From Photorhabdus cinerea (GTDB lineage Bacteria > Pseudomonadota > Gammaproteobacteria > Enterobacterales > Enterobacteriaceae), in contig NZ_PUJW01000001.1 in the NCBI RefSeq assembly GCF_011189575.1, positions 124,001 to 188,000 on the forward strand: DNA of 64,000 nt, given 5' to 3'. Below are positions 26,363 to 33,759 of this stretch, piece by piece. How positions within the stretch are numbered: position 1 is the stretch's first letter; every line of letters begins with the position of its first letter. The translations under genes and the position numbers were made by a program. Below the pieces are notes generated by a model. It was not told the DNA's origin. It searched no databases and saw only the letters and a program-made list of their open reading frames with translations.

Positions 26363-27308
26363 ACCGCGTTTGCTCATGCACTTTCTTTAAGTGACCGATG
26401 GCCACCCGCGTATAGATTTGGGTGGTTTCCAGACTCGTATGCCCCAGTATCGCCTGGATGTGCCGGGTATCGGCCCCGTTGTCCAGCATCTGGGTGGCCA
26501 TTGAGTGCCGAAACAGATGACAGGCCCCGGCTTTCTCCAGTTGCGCTTTTTGGCGAATACTGGCCCCCGTTAGATGGGTGAGTCTGTCGCGTGACATCTG
26601 CCGGCCATTAAGGGTGATAAACAGGTGGCCGCTGTCATGGCGGTGGGCCAGCCGGGGCCGCACGCGGTCAAGGTAGCGTTGTAACCAGTGCAGGGCCTGT
26701 TCCCCGATGGGCACTACCCGGTCTTTACGGCCTTTGCCCTGTCTCACCAGCAGTACGCCGCGCCCGAAGTCGATATCGCTTAACCGCAGATTGGACAGTT
26801 CCATCCGCCGGATACCACTGCTCCACAGCACTTCAAGGATGGCCCGGTTTCTTAAGCCGGTCGGCCTGTTGATATCAATGGCCTGTAATACCGTCTGCGT
26901 TTCGTCCTCGCTCAGCACCTGAGCGGGCAGGCGTTTGTCTCTTCGGGGCAGCACCAGTTCCTCAGCCGGGTTGTACAGGATGTACTGGCGTTGTCGCAGC
27001 CAGCGGAACCAGACCCGGAGGTCACTCAGCCGTTTTGACTGTGTGCTCACGGCCAGCGGGTTGCCATCGGCTTTACGATAGGCTCTCAGCCAGGACTGAT
27101 AACTTTCCAGTAACGGCGGGCTGACTTGCGGGGCGGACATGACCCCCCGGGCTTCACACCAGTTAACGAACGGCAGCAACCGTTCCTGATAGCCGGTCAG
27201 CGTCCAGACGCTGTAGTGTCTGGCGGTCAGGCAATCCAGATAGGCTTCAAGCTGCTGGCGTAATGTGGTGAGATGCGCGGGGCGTGTAGCGACGATGGTC
27301 TGAGTCAT
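26310..27308 (-). CDS. Tyrosine recombinase/integrase, copy 1 (3' end replaced)
   Basis: About 332 aa from the ATG at 27306-27308, which has AGGAAA upstream; an earlier in-frame ATG lacks one. An N-terminal SAM-like core-binding domain (about 10-110) precedes the XerC/D-type catalytic domain. Catalytic residues are visible: Arg in SGIRRMELSNL (about 167), Lys in GKGRKDR (about 192), HLFRH (264-267), GH (290) and Tyr in IYTRV (about 299). It is identical to the copy at 33760 up to KVHEQT, then ends in RWEKAVEKKAAKSGGKLR, encoded by the junction repeat. The catalytic core is intact, so it may still be active. Likely role: integration or excision of the surrounding element. Confidence 0.85.
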   Translation of the reverse strand: MTQTIVATRPAHLTTLRQQLEAYLDCLTARHYSVWTLTGYQERLLPFVNWCEARGVMSAPQVSPPLLESYQSWLRAYRKADGNPLAVSTQSKRLSDLRVWFRWLRQRQYILYNPAEELVLPRRDKRLPAQVLSEDETQTVLQAIDINRPTGLRNRAILEVLWSSGIRRMELSNLRLSDIDFGRGVLLVRQGKGRKDRVVPIGEQALHWLQRYLDRVRPRLAHRHDSGHLFITLNGRQMSRDRLTHLTGASIRQKAQLEKAGACHLFRHSMATQMLDNGADTRHIQAILGHTSLETTQIYTRVAIGHLKKVHEQTRWEKAVEKKAAKSGGKLR

Positions 27309-27417
27309 GACGGGGTTTCCTGTAAGGTACATGGATTGTTGTTATGGGGTAATCATTGACTACGATACGATGCGGTTTTTCTTTATTGCCTGCCGGAACA
27401 GGGCTTTTCAGCCTTCC

Positions 27418-27537
27418 CCAACTTGCGAGCCGCTCAGCCCTGTATTGCTGCGGCCTGAAACCCGTTTTCCGGACCCCAACTTGGGTCCAACTTGACTCCA
27501 ACTTGGGGGCAACTTGCGATTCGTTCAGTCCAACTTG
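27418..27537. repeat. Iteron array between integrase and primase genes, copy 1
   Basis: CAACTTG occurs six times in the same direction: 27419, 27477, 27488, 27499, 27510 and 27531. The central four are spaced exactly 11 bp, one helical turn, and the last 21 bp further. Five of the six are preceded by C, giving CCAACTTG. Such arrays bind replication initiators or recombinase accessory factors. The + strand next to it is C/A rich. Confidence 0.7.
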
Positions 27538-27549
27538 CGTAAGTCATAC

Positions 27550-30303
27550 TCAGGGTTCTTCCGGCTCTGTCAGGTCAATCAGGCCGCACAGGTGGGGTTC
27601 TTCTGCGCTGTCACCGTTCCACAGTAGTTCATATTGCAACAGGTGGCCGCGACTGCCGCCGTGGACTAACAGGTATTCCATGTCGGCCAGTCGCTGGCAA
27701 TGGACTTTTAACTGGTTATCGCTCCACCGGGTGTAATGGCGGATATCGCGGCGGGTAAAGCGGATAGTGTTCACCGGGCATTGTTGCTCTGCCATGCTCT
27801 CTTTCACCATTTGCTGTATCAGCAGCAACAGTTTCCGGGTCTGGGGCGGCATCTCATCCAGTGTGCGGCCTAATATCTCATGGGCCAGCCGGTTCGCCAG
27901 GCGGATATCTTCTTTGGCGACTTCGATATATTCAAGCCGTTTGCCCCGGTGTTCCGCGGTCTTCACCGCGCGCTGGTGCTGATGCAGCAGGGCGATACTT
28001 TGTATCAGCGTGAGATATTTCATGTGGTCGCGGCGGGTGCGGGTTTTATCGCTCATGAAGGTGAGCTGTGAGGCATAAGGATTAACCACATTCAGCGGGC
28101 GCAACAGCCGCTGGGCGTTTTGATGCAGTTCGGTGATATAGGTCTTCTCATTTTCCGCCAGTAAACCTTCGAGGGTTTGCTTATGGCGCTGCAAGGCGTG
28201 GATAGCTTCGGTCTGTTCCCGCGATTCGTTTACCGTCAGCACCAGACAGCGGTTTAACAGCTCTTCATCGACATCTATCGCCGTGGTGGTGAGCATCAGC
28301 ATCACCGGTCCTTTCACCGTGTACTGTTTGGTGACCAGATTCCCGCTGGCGTCATCTTTACCGGTGCTGGCAATGGTCAGTTCGCCATCACTTTGCAACA
28401 GCTTAAGCGCATAGGCGGCCTGCCGTACCCCTTCTTCTTCGGCTATCGCCAGTATCTTATGCTGGAGATTGGTTTCCCCCAGATAGAACAGACTCTGGCC
28501 GGTCATGGCGCTGTATTGCAGCCGTTCCTCTTCCGGTATCAGATTGAGGACGGCATCCATCAGTGAACTTTTCCCGGCTGCGCTACTGCTTTGTATCAGC
28601 ACGGCCAGCGGACGGTCCAGCTTGCGACTGACGGCGGCTAAGTAACCGGCCAGCAGGTTAGTGCTTTCCCCCACCACGCCACAGGCGGCTAAATCAGCGG
28701 TGATGCGCTCACTCAGTTGCGGGTCTTGCAGCAGCGCCAGCGCCGCTGCCCGTTGGGCTTCACTGAGTTCAGGTTGAGATTGAGTGGCTGTCTGCTCACC
28801 GACACCGGCCTGTTGACACTGTTCCAGTACCAGCAACACTTGTCCCAGTGCCCGGCGCAGGTCACCTTCGGCCAGCCCCAGTTCGGTGGCGGCCAGCCGC
28901 GCATACCCGCCCCGGCTGCGGGCGTTCATCATGTCCACGCTGTCGGCGAACATCACGCCGCTGTCGGTATCAATCACCTGCGCATTGATTTTCATGACTG
29001 CCGCCCCGGCTCTGACCTGAGCCAGCCCGCGAACACACCAGCGCAGCGGGCCCAGTGAGATGATAATTTCGCCGTTTGGCCCTGTCTCCCACACCACCCC
29101 GGGCAAAGACAGCGGTCTTGTCGCCCGCTCAGCGGCTAAAGTAACAGGCGGTTCCGTTGCCGGTGACGGCGGCGCTGCCGGTGCTTCGGTATCGGTTTCC
29201 TGCACCGGTTCATACATCGGCACCGCGCCATCCAGCAATAACCCGAAGGCCGGTTCGGGCTCGGCGACCTGACACAGATAGCCGTTGGCATCCATGCCCT
29301 CGGGGAACACTACGCGGAACACGGTAATGCCGGCGGCAGTCAGTTCTGCGGCCAGTTTCACCGCTGCCTCATTGCCGGCGTGGTCATTATCGAAGGCAAT
29401 CAGCACCTGCCGGACCTGATGCCGTTGCAGTGCCTGCCAGTGGTCGGGGGTAAAACCATTGACGCCGTAAGCGGCGGTCACATTACGGTATCCCGCCACC
29501 CAGAACGACATGGCATCGATTAACGATTCACACAGGATAAGCGATTTGGACGCTATCATGGCGGCTTCATTCCACACGCCGCGGTGCTCGCCGGGCAGGT
29601 AGAGATGTTTTGGGGTGCCCGCCCGCAGGCGCTGGGTGATTTTCCGGCCGTAGATTTCCTGTACCTGCCCGTGGCTGTCGAGTACCGGCACCACGAGCGA
29701 GCCGCTAAAGTGTTCATGACCGGACTCCCGCATCAGACCCACCGCTTGCAACCGGGCCCGGATAGCGGCGCCGGCTTTCAGTTGTTTCTCCGGCAGCCGG
29801 TAAGCCAGAGTCCGGTTGGCAAAGCCGGGCTTAAAACCGGCGACTAATTCGGGATGATGTAACCGGCGTTTTTCCAGATAGGCCACGGCTTCGGGGGCGT
29901 TCAGCAGCGTATGATGGTAAAACTCCACCACCCGGCTGAGCAGCGCCTGCCGTCCGGCTTCGTCCTCGGCCAGCATGGCCGGTTCATCCGGTTGCACCAG
30001 CGGCGCCACAGAGGGGGTATCCCCCAGTATCCCGCGCAGGTGTTCTGCCGCCCGCCGCAGGCTCAGGCGCTCGGTTTTCATTACCCAGTCCAGCACCGAA
30101 CCGCCGGTGTTGCAGCCAAAACAGTGATAGAGGTTCTTTTCCGGGCTGAGGACCATTGACGGGGTTTTTTCCTGATGGAACGGGCACAGCAGCACGTAAT
30201 CTTTGCCGCGTTTAATCAGCTTGCGTCCCTGTTGTTCTGCCACGGCGACTAAGGAGACGGCCGTTTTCAGGTGCTGCAATTCTGCTTCGGGTATCCGTGC
30301 CAT
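27550..30303 (-). CDS. Primase-helicase-like protein (CHC2 zinc finger, TOPRIM, P-loop ATPase), copy 1
   Basis: 917 aa from the ATG at 30301-30303 (GGAGG eight bases upstream). Domain order: CHC2 primase zinc ribbon (C40, H43, C61, C64; CPFHQEKTPS...YHCFGCNTGG), a TOPRIM domain (about 252-340; E259 in ILCESLIDAM and D305/D307 in AFDNDHAGN), a proline-rich linker, and an ATPase module with Walker A SSSAAGKSS (about 572-580) followed by EEEGVRQAAYALK. The C-terminal part may bind DNA. Similar primase-ATPase fusions replicate phage satellites and plasmids. With the neighbouring iterons and integrase this suggests autonomous replication of an excised element. It is divergent from xre. Confidence 0.85.
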   Translation of the reverse strand: MARIPEAELQHLKTAVSLVAVAEQQGRKLIKRGKDYVLLCPFHQEKTPSMVLSPEKNLYHCFGCNTGGSVLDWVMKTERLSLRRAAEHLRGILGDTPSVAPLVQPDEPAMLAEDEAGRQALLSRVVEFYHHTLLNAPEAVAYLEKRRLHHPELVAGFKPGFANRTLAYRLPEKQLKAGAAIRARLQAVGLMRESGHEHFSGSLVVPVLDSHGQVQEIYGRKITQRLRAGTPKHLYLPGEHRGVWNEAAMIASKSLILCESLIDAMSFWVAGYRNVTAAYGVNGFTPDHWQALQRHQVRQVLIAFDNDHAGNEAAVKLAAELTAAGITVFRVVFPEGMDANGYLCQVAEPEPAFGLLLDGAVPMYEPVQETDTEAPAAPPSPATEPPVTLAAERATRPLSLPGVVWETGPNGEIIISLGPLRWCVRGLAQVRAGAAVMKINAQVIDTDSGVMFADSVDMMNARSRGGYARLAATELGLAEGDLRRALGQVLLVLEQCQQAGVGEQTATQSQPELSEAQRAAALALLQDPQLSERITADLAACGVVGESTNLLAGYLAAVSRKLDRPLAVLIQSSSAAGKSSLMDAVLNLIPEEERLQYSAMTGQSLFYLGETNLQHKILAIAEEEGVRQAAYALKLLQSDGELTIASTGKDDASGNLVTKQYTVKGPVMLMLTTTAIDVDEELLNRCLVLTVNESREQTEAIHALQRHKQTLEGLLAENEKTYITELHQNAQRLLRPLNVVNPYASQLTFMSDKTRTRRDHMKYLTLIQSIALLHQHQRAVKTAEHRGKRLEYIEVAKEDIRLANRLAHEILGRTLDEMPPQTRKLLLLIQQMVKESMAEQQCPVNTIRFTRRDIRHYTRWSDNQLKVHCQRLADMEYLLVHGGSRGHLLQYELLWNGDSAEEPHLCGLIDLTEPEEP

Positions 30304-30350
30304 TCGCTGTTCCTCCAAAAAAACCTGTCAAGATGAAAAGAGTAAAAATA

Positions 30351-30381
30351 ACTCTGTTGCAGAGTACTCTAAAATAGAGTA
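30351..30381. promoter_or_regulatory. Twin palindromic operators in the primase-xre divergent region, copy 1
   Basis: ACTCTGTTGCAGAGT (30351-30365) and TACTCTAAAATAGAGTA (30365-30381) share the half-site ACTCT/AGAGT and abut. They lie between the divergent primase and xre genes, so the Xre protein probably represses both from here. Confidence 0.65.
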
Positions 30382-30417
30382 TTGTCAACTGCAAGATTAA
30401 AAACAGGGAGTATCCTC

Positions 30418-30810
30418 ATGGCACGGTTAACTCACAGGCAGATACAGGCCATGAAGACGAAGGATGAGACATTCTTTAAAGAGCTGGGCACACGGATTGC
30501 GCTGGCACGCAAAGAGCAACAACTCACTCAGCAACAACTGGCGGAACAGTTGGGGATTGCTCAGCAGACAATGGCGCATTATGAAGGCGGGCGACTAAAG
30601 GTGTCAGCGGCTCTTCTGCCATTATTGGCGCAGATATTGAATTTATCGTTGGATGAGTTGCTTGGATTGCCCTTGATCAGGCGTAATAGTAAACGGGGTC
30701 CCAGTTCCCGGCTGGAACAACAGATTGAGATAATCAGTCAGTTGCCGAAAGCCAGACAGAAGTTTGTTTCGGAGATGCTGGATACGGTAATTGGTCATAA
30801 CAGAGAGTAA
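30418..30810 (+). CDS. Xre/Cro-family repressor, copy 1
   Basis: 130 aa from the ATG at 30418 (GGGAG upstream); a TTG 36 bp earlier is unlikely. The helix-turn-helix domain (about 18-72) reads TRIALARKEQQLTQQQLAEQ, LGIAQQTMAHYEGGRLKVSA and continues to LNLSLDELLGLP. The C-terminal ~55 residues are basic, possibly for dimerisation. It is divergent from the primase gene across two matching palindromes and is the likely switch controlling element replication. Confidence 0.85.
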   Translation: MARLTHRQIQAMKTKDETFFKELGTRIALARKEQQLTQQQLAEQLGIAQQTMAHYEGGRLKVSAALLPLLAQILNLSLDELLGLPLIRRNSKRGPSSRLEQQIEIISQLPKARQKFVSEMLDTVIGHNRE

Positions 30811-30821
30811 AGAGAGATAGC

Positions 30822-30855
30822 GCGACTGAGACAGGTTGCCCCCTGTCACAGTCGC
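30822..30855. other. Strong hairpin between xre and symE, copy 1
   Basis: GCGACTGAGACAGG pairs with CCTGTCACAGTCGC (14 bp, one mismatch) around a six-base loop. No U-run follows, so it is more likely an operator, an mRNA stability or translation-control structure for symE, or part of an antisense RNA than a terminator. Confidence 0.5.
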
Positions 30856-30883
30856 TCACCACAAGCAACTAAACAGGAGTTGA

Positions 30884-31204
30884 ATGATGGCTAAGGCGCA
30901 TTCTAAGCAAAACCGCGCGGTAAATAAAGCCGTGAAAACAGAACGTTATTACACCGTGGGATACGTGCCGCAAAATGACAAGGCCAGTGCCCCGCCCGCA
31001 ATCCACCTGAAAGGCCAATGGCTTAAGGCTGCCGGCTTTGATAAAGGCTGTACACTCACGGTTAAAATTATGGACGGTTGTCTGGTGCTCATTCCTGACA
31101 GTGAAGCCACGCAACAACAGCATCAGCAGTACCAGCGGCAACAGGCCCAACTGCGGGAGATTAAGCAGCAGATGCGGGCGCTGATAACCGGTTTTGTGGG
31201 TTAA
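30884..31204 (+). CDS. symE: SymE-family type I toxin-like protein, copy 1
   Basis: A 106-aa protein with the SymE/AbrB-like swapped-hairpin fold: RYYTVGYVPQNDKASAPPAI, HLKGQWLKAAGFDKGCTLTV, KIMDGCLVLIPD. The C-terminal ~35 residues are Gln-rich and probably helical. In E. coli SymE is an SOS-induced toxin held in check by the antisense RNA SymR; no LexA box or SymR-like promoter could be identified here. SymE genes often accompany rhs and mobile loci. AGGAG precedes the tandem ATGs. Confidence 0.8.
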   Translation: MMAKAHSKQNRAVNKAVKTERYYTVGYVPQNDKASAPPAIHLKGQWLKAAGFDKGCTLTVKIMDGCLVLIPDSEATQQQHQQYQRQQAQLREIKQQMRALITGFVG

Positions 31205-31218
31205 GGGGAGAGCATGAG

Positions 31219-31416
31219 ATGACGATAGCGATTGAACATTTGCAGGACATTCAGTTAACCCACATTGAAGCGCTGGCCTTAGCCCAACTGGTGAAGCGGC
31301 TGAATTGGGCGGAGATACGTGCCTGTGCGGTTGATGACACAGAAGCCTGGGTTATCAAGGCCGCGATAGGGCGGCTCCAGTCGGCACTGGCATATCACGG
31401 GTATTCACCACGGTAA
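31219..31416 (+). CDS. Small 65-aa protein downstream of symE, copy 1
   Basis: A mostly helical protein (MTIAIEHLQDIQLTHIEALA, LAQLVKRLNWAEIRACAVDD...) with no recognised motif. It begins 14 bp after symE behind a GGGGAG and is followed at once by a strong terminator, so it is cotranscribed with symE and perhaps xre. It could be an antitoxin or accessory for SymE; this is inference from position. It is identical in both copies. Confidence 0.6.
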   Translation: MTIAIEHLQDIQLTHIEALALAQLVKRLNWAEIRACAVDDTEAWVIKAAIGRLQSALAYHGYSPR

Positions 31417-31426
31417 GAAAGAAGTC

Positions 31427-31450
31427 AGCCGGAAGTGATTCCGGCTTTTT
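31427..31450 (+). terminator. Intrinsic terminator after xre-symE operon, copy 1
   Basis: AGCCGGAA, loop GTGA, TTCCGGCT, then TTTT. Eleven bases after the small gene's stop. Confidence 0.85.
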
Positions 31451-31630
31451 GCTGTTTCAGAGAAAAAACAGAATAAAATAGCTAAAATATAGCCTATATA
31501 TATATTTTCCATGAATCTTATATTTTTCTGTATTATTCCTTTGTTTATCTTCTTATTTATTTTATATTTTTGTGATTTTAAATTATATATTTAATATATA
31601 AGACCAACCCTGAAAAATATTTATTTTAAG

Positions 31631-31680
31631 CATAAAAATAACAAAGCCGAAAGATCACGGGGATCTTTCCGGCCTTGTTA
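31631..31680 (-). terminator. Intrinsic terminator after the immunity gene, copy 1
   Basis: On the - strand AACAAGGCCGGAAAGATC pairs with GATCTTTCGGCTTTGTT and is followed by ATTTTTATG. It lies nine bases after the immunity stop. The same hairpin core recurs at tip junctions at 23.9 and 24.5 kb. Confidence 0.8.
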
Positions 31681-31688
31681 ATTATTAA

Positions 31689-32009
31689 CTACCACTTATA
31701 TGGATACGCATGATTTGATAAGATTTGCTGCTTAATTTCCTCGGAAAGATAATTGTTTTCCTGCTTCTCTGAATGTTCGATTATTTTTTTTATAAAGTTT
31801 CTATTTATTTCAGGAAGTTCTTCAAAAACTTTATCCCAAACATCCTTATGACCATACATATTCAGTATTTTCTCTAAGGCTGAATTTATCAAAGGACTAC
31901 TTGAATATATCAGTGTTCCAGGATCTTCACATTCAAACTTTATATAAAGGATCAGCTTGATTATTGCATTCACCTCTTCCCTTGCTAATTGAATAGATTC
32001 GCACATCAT
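31689..32009 (-). CDS. Rhs immunity protein for the HYD1-type tip, copy 1
   Basis: 106 aa from the ATG at 32007-32009, whose first base overlaps the rhs stop (TAATGATG) and which has GGGAGA upstream. It is an acidic helical protein (CESIQLAREEVNAIIKLILY, YGHKDVWDKVFEELPEINRN) with no family I recognise. Its place directly 3' of the toxin tip and the tight coupling make it the cognate immunity protein. Identical to copy 2, so it should protect against both tip variants unless the tip substitutions alter binding. Confidence 0.75.
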   Translation of the reverse strand: MMCESIQLAREEVNAIIKLILYIKFECEDPGTLIYSSSPLINSALEKILNMYGHKDVWDKVFEELPEINRNFIKKIIEHSEKQENNYLSEEIKQQILSNHAYPYKW

Positions 32010-32884
32010 TATTTTCTCCCACATTTTTTAATTCTAACTTGCTCATTAGTAAGTTTATGCCTTGCTTCATAATCAAGATGTTCTAGCATGTCATATGGAT
32101 TCTTACCTGAATATAGAATGTTCTTTAGTTTCAACGTTCCTTCATGAATATATTCCAAGTCAGTAGAAAAACGAGTATTACCACGCCCACCCGGATCTAT
32201 TTTGAAGATAATTGCATAGTCACCCCGACCTGTATATTTAGGGTTGTTTATCAATAAATCTCTCACTACATCTTTTGGCGACATTAATATATCTGTTATA
32301 TAAACCTTTCCGCTGACGTTTGGATTAAGAACACCGCTCTTCATAATGCCGTCGAAACCAGCTTTATTTGTATAGTGAATAAATACATTTTCACCAGCAA
32401 GTCCCAGAGGATCAATAAATTTCGTGGGATTATGCACATAGCGATAGGTATTCTCACCACCCCAGAGGCCCGTAGGATCGGCACTCAGGTAACAACAGCC
32501 TTCCGGCAAATAATAGCGGAACCGATTATAGAATAAACCACTTTCCTCATCAAAAATCTGCCCGGCAAATCGGAGGCCCGGGTCCAGTGGCGGATTCTCG
32601 CCGGGTCCTGTCAGCCGCAGGCCGTATAGCGACTGCTTCGGCCGCCGCCACACCCGTTTGCCTGCCGGGTCGAACAGCGCCAGCGGCTCGCCGGTCGGGG
32701 CGCTGACCGCATACTGGGTCTGCACCTCCCCGGCCATCAGCTCCACCCGGTTGTCCAGATTAAGCGTAAACGCCTGCGTCTGCTGGGCCATCAGTGCCCA
32801 GCCGTCAAACACCAGATGGCGGATCATTTTCAGCCGGCCGTGCTGATAGTCGCGGATTTCCGCCGGCACATCGCCGTCCCATAA
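32009..32884 (-). pseudogene. 5'-truncated rhs copy with intact HYD1-type ADP-ribosyltransferase tip
   Basis: Copy 1 covers only the last part of the rhs core from LWDGDVPAEIRDYQHGRL onward, then the 127-aa tip (ENVFIHYTNKAGFDGIMKSG, VLNPNVSGKVYITD). HYTNKAGFDGI...GVLNP matches HYD1-type ADP-ribosyltransferase toxins. Upstream of 32884 the frame meets a TGA and junction repeat B. An internal ATG (32867-32869) could start a 286-aa product, but PAAR, membrane and shell regions needed for T6SS delivery are absent. Compared with the full-length gene the tip differs at five bases (GGRGNT for GERGNI, EGT for EGK). Confidence 0.8.
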
Positions 32885-32892
32885 GTCTGGCG

Positions 32893-32966
32893 TATCCCGG
32901 CATCATCATACTGACGGGCGGACTTTTCCCCCTGATTTAACAGCTTTTTTTCTGCTGCTTTTTCCC
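32893..32966. repeat. Junction repeat B (about 74 bp)
   Basis: Diverged copy of junction repeat A, sharing GGGAAAAAGCAG, TAAATCAGGGGGAAA, GTATGATG and CGGGATA in order. On the - strand the part before the rhs fragment can be read as RQYDDAGIRQTYG, like an Rhs YD repeat, which supports an origin in an older rhs gene. Confidence 0.5.
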
Positions 32967-33759
32967 GCTTTGTTAAAGTGTATTCCAACTCGCCCCGACG
33001 GGCACTTTGTCGATGTTAGCGTATTTTTTTCTCCAACGTCAGTGCCGGGTTTCGGCCCGTTTTTCCTGCCAGAACCGGGTTTTATCGGGAACCCGGGGCG
33101 GCGAGGCCCGCAGGTGACGCTGTTCTGCAGGGAAGCCCCTGGGGGCTGCATGGGGCGGAGATGGCGAGCACGGGGACGAGCAACGAAGCGCCGCGCAGTG
33201 CGAGCCGCGCGCAGCCAGTACAGCAGGGTTGGGGCGGGGGGAATTAACAGCGGAGGCCGCAGGCCGACTGGCTTACCGGTCTGTGGCCGTTGACCTTGAC
33301 GGACTGACTGACAACGGTTTAAGGCAGATTTTCGCCCCGGAGCCGCCACGGACGGCGGCGACTGCGGTGGTGGGTTTTGGCGCCGCGGCTGACAGCAGCG
33401 GGCGAACCCGGTGCGCCACACTGCTCTGAGAAGCTCAACCCGGCGGCCAGCCGCTCACTGTTGTTGAGGTGACCGCGCAGCGCCCTTGGGTGGGCGGCGC
33501 CGACATAATGTTTGTTATGCGAGGTGGGCCGTTCAGGCCCATTGCGCTTAATGCCACATTATGTTCATTGGGGGCTGACCGGCAACGGGAGTTGCAGAGA
33601 ACGCGGATGTTGCGTGCCGGGCGGCCACCATTTACCGCCGGCACTCAGCAGGTGGGCAGGCAGTCTGTGCGCAGGGAGGCGCGCAGTCTGCCTTTCACTG
33701 CACCCCACACGCTCACAGGGAACCGGCTAACCTTCGGACTGTCCGGCGGCGCTGAGGTT
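32967..33759. other. GC-rich, apparently non-coding segment between element copies
   Basis: About 790 bp, much richer in G+C than the rest of the window. Frames are open by composition only and give Pro/Arg/Ala-rich, low-likelihood proteins. It has many short inverted repeats and a 62-bp palindromic structure at 33503-33564. It is the unique part of the 7,480-bp repeat unit, and could hold an attachment site or replication origin. Confidence 0.5.
33503..33564. repeat. 62-bp imperfect palindrome with dif-like half-sites
   Basis: Outer arms ACATAATGT and ACATTATGT are exact complements. Inside them GTTATGCG and CGCTTAA partly pair, and the centre is a perfect TGGGCC-GTTCA-GGCCCA hairpin. GACATAATGTTTGTTATGCG resembles an XerCD dif core (ATAA, 6 bases, TTATGCG), and the right arm resembles it in inverted orientation. 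The layout suggests a recombinase-binding or foldable attachment site. Confidence 0.5.

Larger units (their letters stand above)
26371..32884. repeat. Large direct repeat, copy 1 (6,514 bp)
   Basis: Integrase, iterons, primase, xre, symE, small gene, immunity gene and rhs tip reappear at 33851-40364 with a constant offset of 7,480 bp. The encoded proteins are identical except for the integrase end and three residues in the toxin tip. Repeat edges fall inside the integrase 3' end and inside the rhs core. Confidence 0.9.

Noticed and set aside
32906..33421. Long - strand open frame in the GC-rich segment
   Set aside because: Composition-driven frame (Pro/Arg rich), no ribosome-binding site, no family resemblance; treated as non-coding.
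33503..33564. Integron attC site
   Set aside because: Overall palindromic layout is similar, but a GTTRRRY core and matching RYYYAAC box are not present and no IntI-type integrase is seen.
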